Of a stretch of DNA of 64,000 nt, positions 61,296 to 64,000 are shown in pieces. This stretch comes from Sphingomonas sp. UV9 (GTDB lineage Bacteria; Pseudomonadota; Alphaproteobacteria; Sphingomonadales; Sphingomonadaceae). The notes under the pieces were generated by a model. That model did no database searches, was not told the origin of the DNA, and saw nothing but the letters and a program-made list of their open reading frames with translations. Position 1 is the first letter of the stretch; each line of letters opens with the position of its first letter. The DNA lies in the NCBI RefSeq assembly GCF_004101245.1, contig NZ_SCIN01000002.1:558001-622000 (forward strand), in the 5' to 3' direction. The translations under genes and the position numbers were made by a program.

Positions 61296-64000
61296 TGCGT
61301 ATGACCGCATATCTGTTGTCCGCCGTTGCGACGGCTGCGATCGTCACACCGGCGTTCGCCCAGCAGGCGACCTCCACCGTCGAAGCGCAGGCGACGCCGT
61401 CGCAGGGGACTGCCAACGCCTCGGTCGCGGGCCAGACCAACGGCGCAACCGACGCCGATACGACGCGCGCAGCCAGCGCTGCCGCCGACGAAGGCGGGAA
61501 CGCGAGCGACATCGTCATCACCGCAACCCGCCGCTCCGAGCGCCTGTCGAACGTACCGATCGCGGTATCCGCGGTCGGGCAGGAGGCGTTGCAGAATTCG
61601 GGCGGTAGCGACATCCGCTCGCTCAACCAGCTCGCACCATCGCTGCTGATCTCGTCGACCGGCAACGAATCGAACGCGTCCGCGCGTATTCGTGGCATCG
61701 GTACGGTCGGTGACAACCCCGGGCTCGAAAGCTCGGTCGCGGTGTTCATCGACGGCGTCTATCGCAGCCGCACGGGCGTCGGCCTCAACGAACTCGGCGA
61801 AATCGACCGGGTCGAGGTTCTCCGCGGCCCGCAGGGCACGCTGTTCGGTCGCAACGCGTCGGCGGGTCTCATCAACATCATCACCCGCTCGCCGGAATTC
61901 GACTGGCACGGCAACGCCGAAGCGACCTACGGCAATTACGACCAGAAGCGCCTAGCTGCCGGCATCACCGGTCCGCTGATTGGTGACCAGCTTGCCTTCC
62001 GTGTCGACGGCGTGTTCGTGAAGCGCGACGGTTTCTACAAGAACGTCACGGCGGCCAACGGCAGCGAAAGCCGCATCAACGATCGCGATCGCTATTTCGT
62101 TCGCGGGCAGCTTCTGTTCAAGCCGACCGATCGCCTGAGCTTCCGCCTGATCGGCGACTATTCGCATCGTAAGGAAAGCTGCTGCGGCGCGGTGTATTAC
62201 AGCCAGGTCGAGACGACCGATCCGACGGCCAATGCCGCTGGCGTCGCGCCGTTCTTCGCGACGGTCAACACCGATGGCGCGGTGGTCAACAATGCCACCA
62301 ACCGGATTACCGAGATCCTGCGCCGGCAGGGTGCCGTGTTCCCGCTGGCCGGCAATACGGCCAATCCGTACAGCCGTGAGGTGGCGGTGACGCCCGGTCA
62401 GACCTACCGGAACACCACGAAGGATTATGGCGGCTCGCTGCAGGCCGACTGGGATCTGGGCGGCGCGACCTTTACCTCGATCACATCGTATCGTGAGTAT
62501 AAGTCGGGCAATGCTAGCGACATCGACTATACGAACATCGATCTGACCAACCGTGCCGACGACGGCAACGCCTATCGCCAGTTCAAGACCTTTACGCAGG
62601 AAGCGCGCCTCCAGGGCTCGCTGTTCAACGAAAAGCTCGACTGGTTGGTCGGTGGTTTCTACTCGAACGAGAAGCTAAAGCTCGTCGACAACGCGAAGTT
62701 CGGTGCGCAGTACGGTCAGTTCGCAGCCTGCCGCCTCGTCGCGACGGTCAGCCCTGTCACCGCGCTGCAAAACCAGAACAACCCGGGCTGCATGAGCGCA
62801 CTCGGACGGGCGACAATCGCTGGCGCCTTTGGTCCAGCAGGGGGCCTGATCACGTCGGCGCTCGACCGGCTGACTGGCGGTCCGGGCCTGGGCGGCGGCG
62901 TCAACAATGTGGGTGATTCGGGCACGGTCTACCGGCAGAAGAGCGAGAATTACGCCTTCTTCACGCACAACATCCTTCACCTGACCGACACGCTCTCGCT
63001 TACCGGTGGCCTGCGCTACACACACGAGCAGAAGGATTTCCGCGCCAAGTTCAACAACAACAATAGCGTCTGCCCGATCCAGCAGGCAGCGCTCGCGCCG
63101 TTGACGCAGACGCAGAGCGGCGTGACGGCGTTCGCGCAGGGTATCGTGACGCTCACCTGCACGGGCAATTCGAGCACGGCGTTGAACGGGTTGAATCTCA
63201 ACGACAGCTTCGGCGACGGCGAATTCACCGGCACGGCGGTCCTCTCTTGGAAGCCGTTCACAAAGCTGCTGACCTACGCATCCTATGCCAAGGGCTACAA
63301 GGCTGGCGGCTACAATCTCGATCGCTCGGATCTGGGCGGCGTCAACGGCGTATTGTCCGGGCGTACCAATGCCGACGCTGCGGGCTTGCAGTTCAACGCG
63401 GAGAAGGTGAACAACTACGAGATCGGCGCGAAGTTCAACACGCGTCGCTTTACCCTGAACGTCGCTGCGTTCCGTCAGGAATTCACCGATTTCCAGCTCA
63501 ACACGTTCAACGGCTCGATCTTCGTCGTGCAGAATATCCAGGGGTGCAAGGACAACCTCAACGGGCTCGACAGCGATAACGGCTTCAACCCCGTCACCGG
63601 TGCACAGACCGGCACCTGCGCCCCGAACCGGTCGACCAAAGCGGGCGTGATCTCGCAGGGTGTCGAGCTCGAAGCGACGATGTCGCCGATCAAGCAGGTC
63701 ACCTTCACCGCGGGCTACACCTATGCCGACACGTTTGCCCGCAAGAACCTGGTCGGCAGCTCGACCACCGGCGAGGCGCTCGACCGTTCGCTCTTCCTGC
63801 TGCCGGGCAGCCAGTTGTCGAATGCGCCGAAGAACGTCGTCACCACGTCGTTCGCCTGGACGCCGGATATCGGTTCGAACGGCCTGTCGGGCTTGTTCTA
63901 CGTCGATAGCCGCCTGTCGTCCGACTACAACACCGGGTCGGATCTGGCCCCGGAGAAGAAGCAGGATGGCTTTGCGGTGGTCAACGCCCGCGTCGGTCTG
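61296..64000 (+). CDS. TonB-dependent outer-membrane receptor (5' part, runs off the window)
   Basis: About 901 residues are visible and the frame is open at the end. Signal peptide 1-23 (VTPAFAQ), Ala/Thr-rich linker, TonB box DIVITATRRSERLSNVPIAV, plug domain with IRGIGTVGDNPGLESSVAVF, IDGVYRSRTGV, EIDRVEVLRGPQGTLFGRNA, then barrel strands such as LTGGLRYTHEQKDFRA and ASYAKGYKAGGYNLDRSD. This is the sphingomonad type of TonB receptor with long extracellular loops; no ligand can be read. Cysteine pairs occur in loops (for example SCCGAVYY and LTCTGN). Confidence 0.95.

Overview
The window is chromosomal DNA of an alphaproteobacterium, most probably Sphingomonas or a close relative. The evidence is the high GC content, a circularly permuted two-piece tmRNA with the tag ANDNEALAIAA, a TorF-family porin, a TonB receptor, an NDUFS4-like Complex I protein and a bamF-like lipoprotein after lspA. 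It is mostly housekeeping sequence. No prophage, integron, transposase or CRISPR array is visible.

Layout. 1-5.4 kb: the 3' end of an OPT transporter, a GH130 glycosidase/phosphorylase beside a two-domain GT4 protein, and queF. 5.6-9.2 kb: a run of (6-4) FeS photolyase, 3-mercaptopyruvate sulfurtransferase and cystathionine beta-lyase. 9.3-10.8 kb: two exported proteins, one a TorF porin. 11-18.6 kb: bamF-like/lspA/ileS, ribF, folA, hemerythrin and thyA (the folate/dTMP pair), and a JAB-only RadC-like protein. 18.7-26.3 kb: an exported methyltransferase-like lipoprotein, prfB, a class A PBP, hrpB and the NDUFS4-like gene. 26.6-31.6 kb: a lemA/TPM/TPM/Nudix operon, mscL, an Rrf2 regulator, the split tmRNA and a membrane protein. 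31.7-34.1 kb: an acyltransferase, an SGNH hydrolase and a response regulator. 34.3-46 kb: the conserved translation cluster rimP-nusA-(tautomerase)-ylxR-infB-rbfA-(tdk)-truB-rpsO-pnp. 46.2-58.1 kb: a sugar dehydrogenase, two hotdog thioesterases, a crotonase, tandem small exported proteins, gloAB, hydrolases, an XRE/membrane pair, and a peptidoglycan-recycling group (Mpl-like ligase, LdcA, Ivy-like protein). 58.3-64 kb: thrS, infC and a TonB receptor that runs off the end.

The most unusual feature is the density of short palindromic elements. I count about 26 copies in about nine sequence families. Most lie between genes, but five lie in frame inside essential or conserved genes: ileS (two, different families), hrpB, truB and ylxR. 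Each adds about 28-58 residues without breaking the reading frame. This resembles the Rickettsia palindromic elements in principle, but the sequences here look unrelated. Other points worth a second look are the ATA start of infC behind a well-placed Shine-Dalgarno, the split tmRNA, the ldcA/mpl-like/ivy-like neighbourhood, and the GH130/GT4 pair.

All calls come from reading the sequence and remembered family motifs. No database search was run. Element boundaries are approximate to a few bases.
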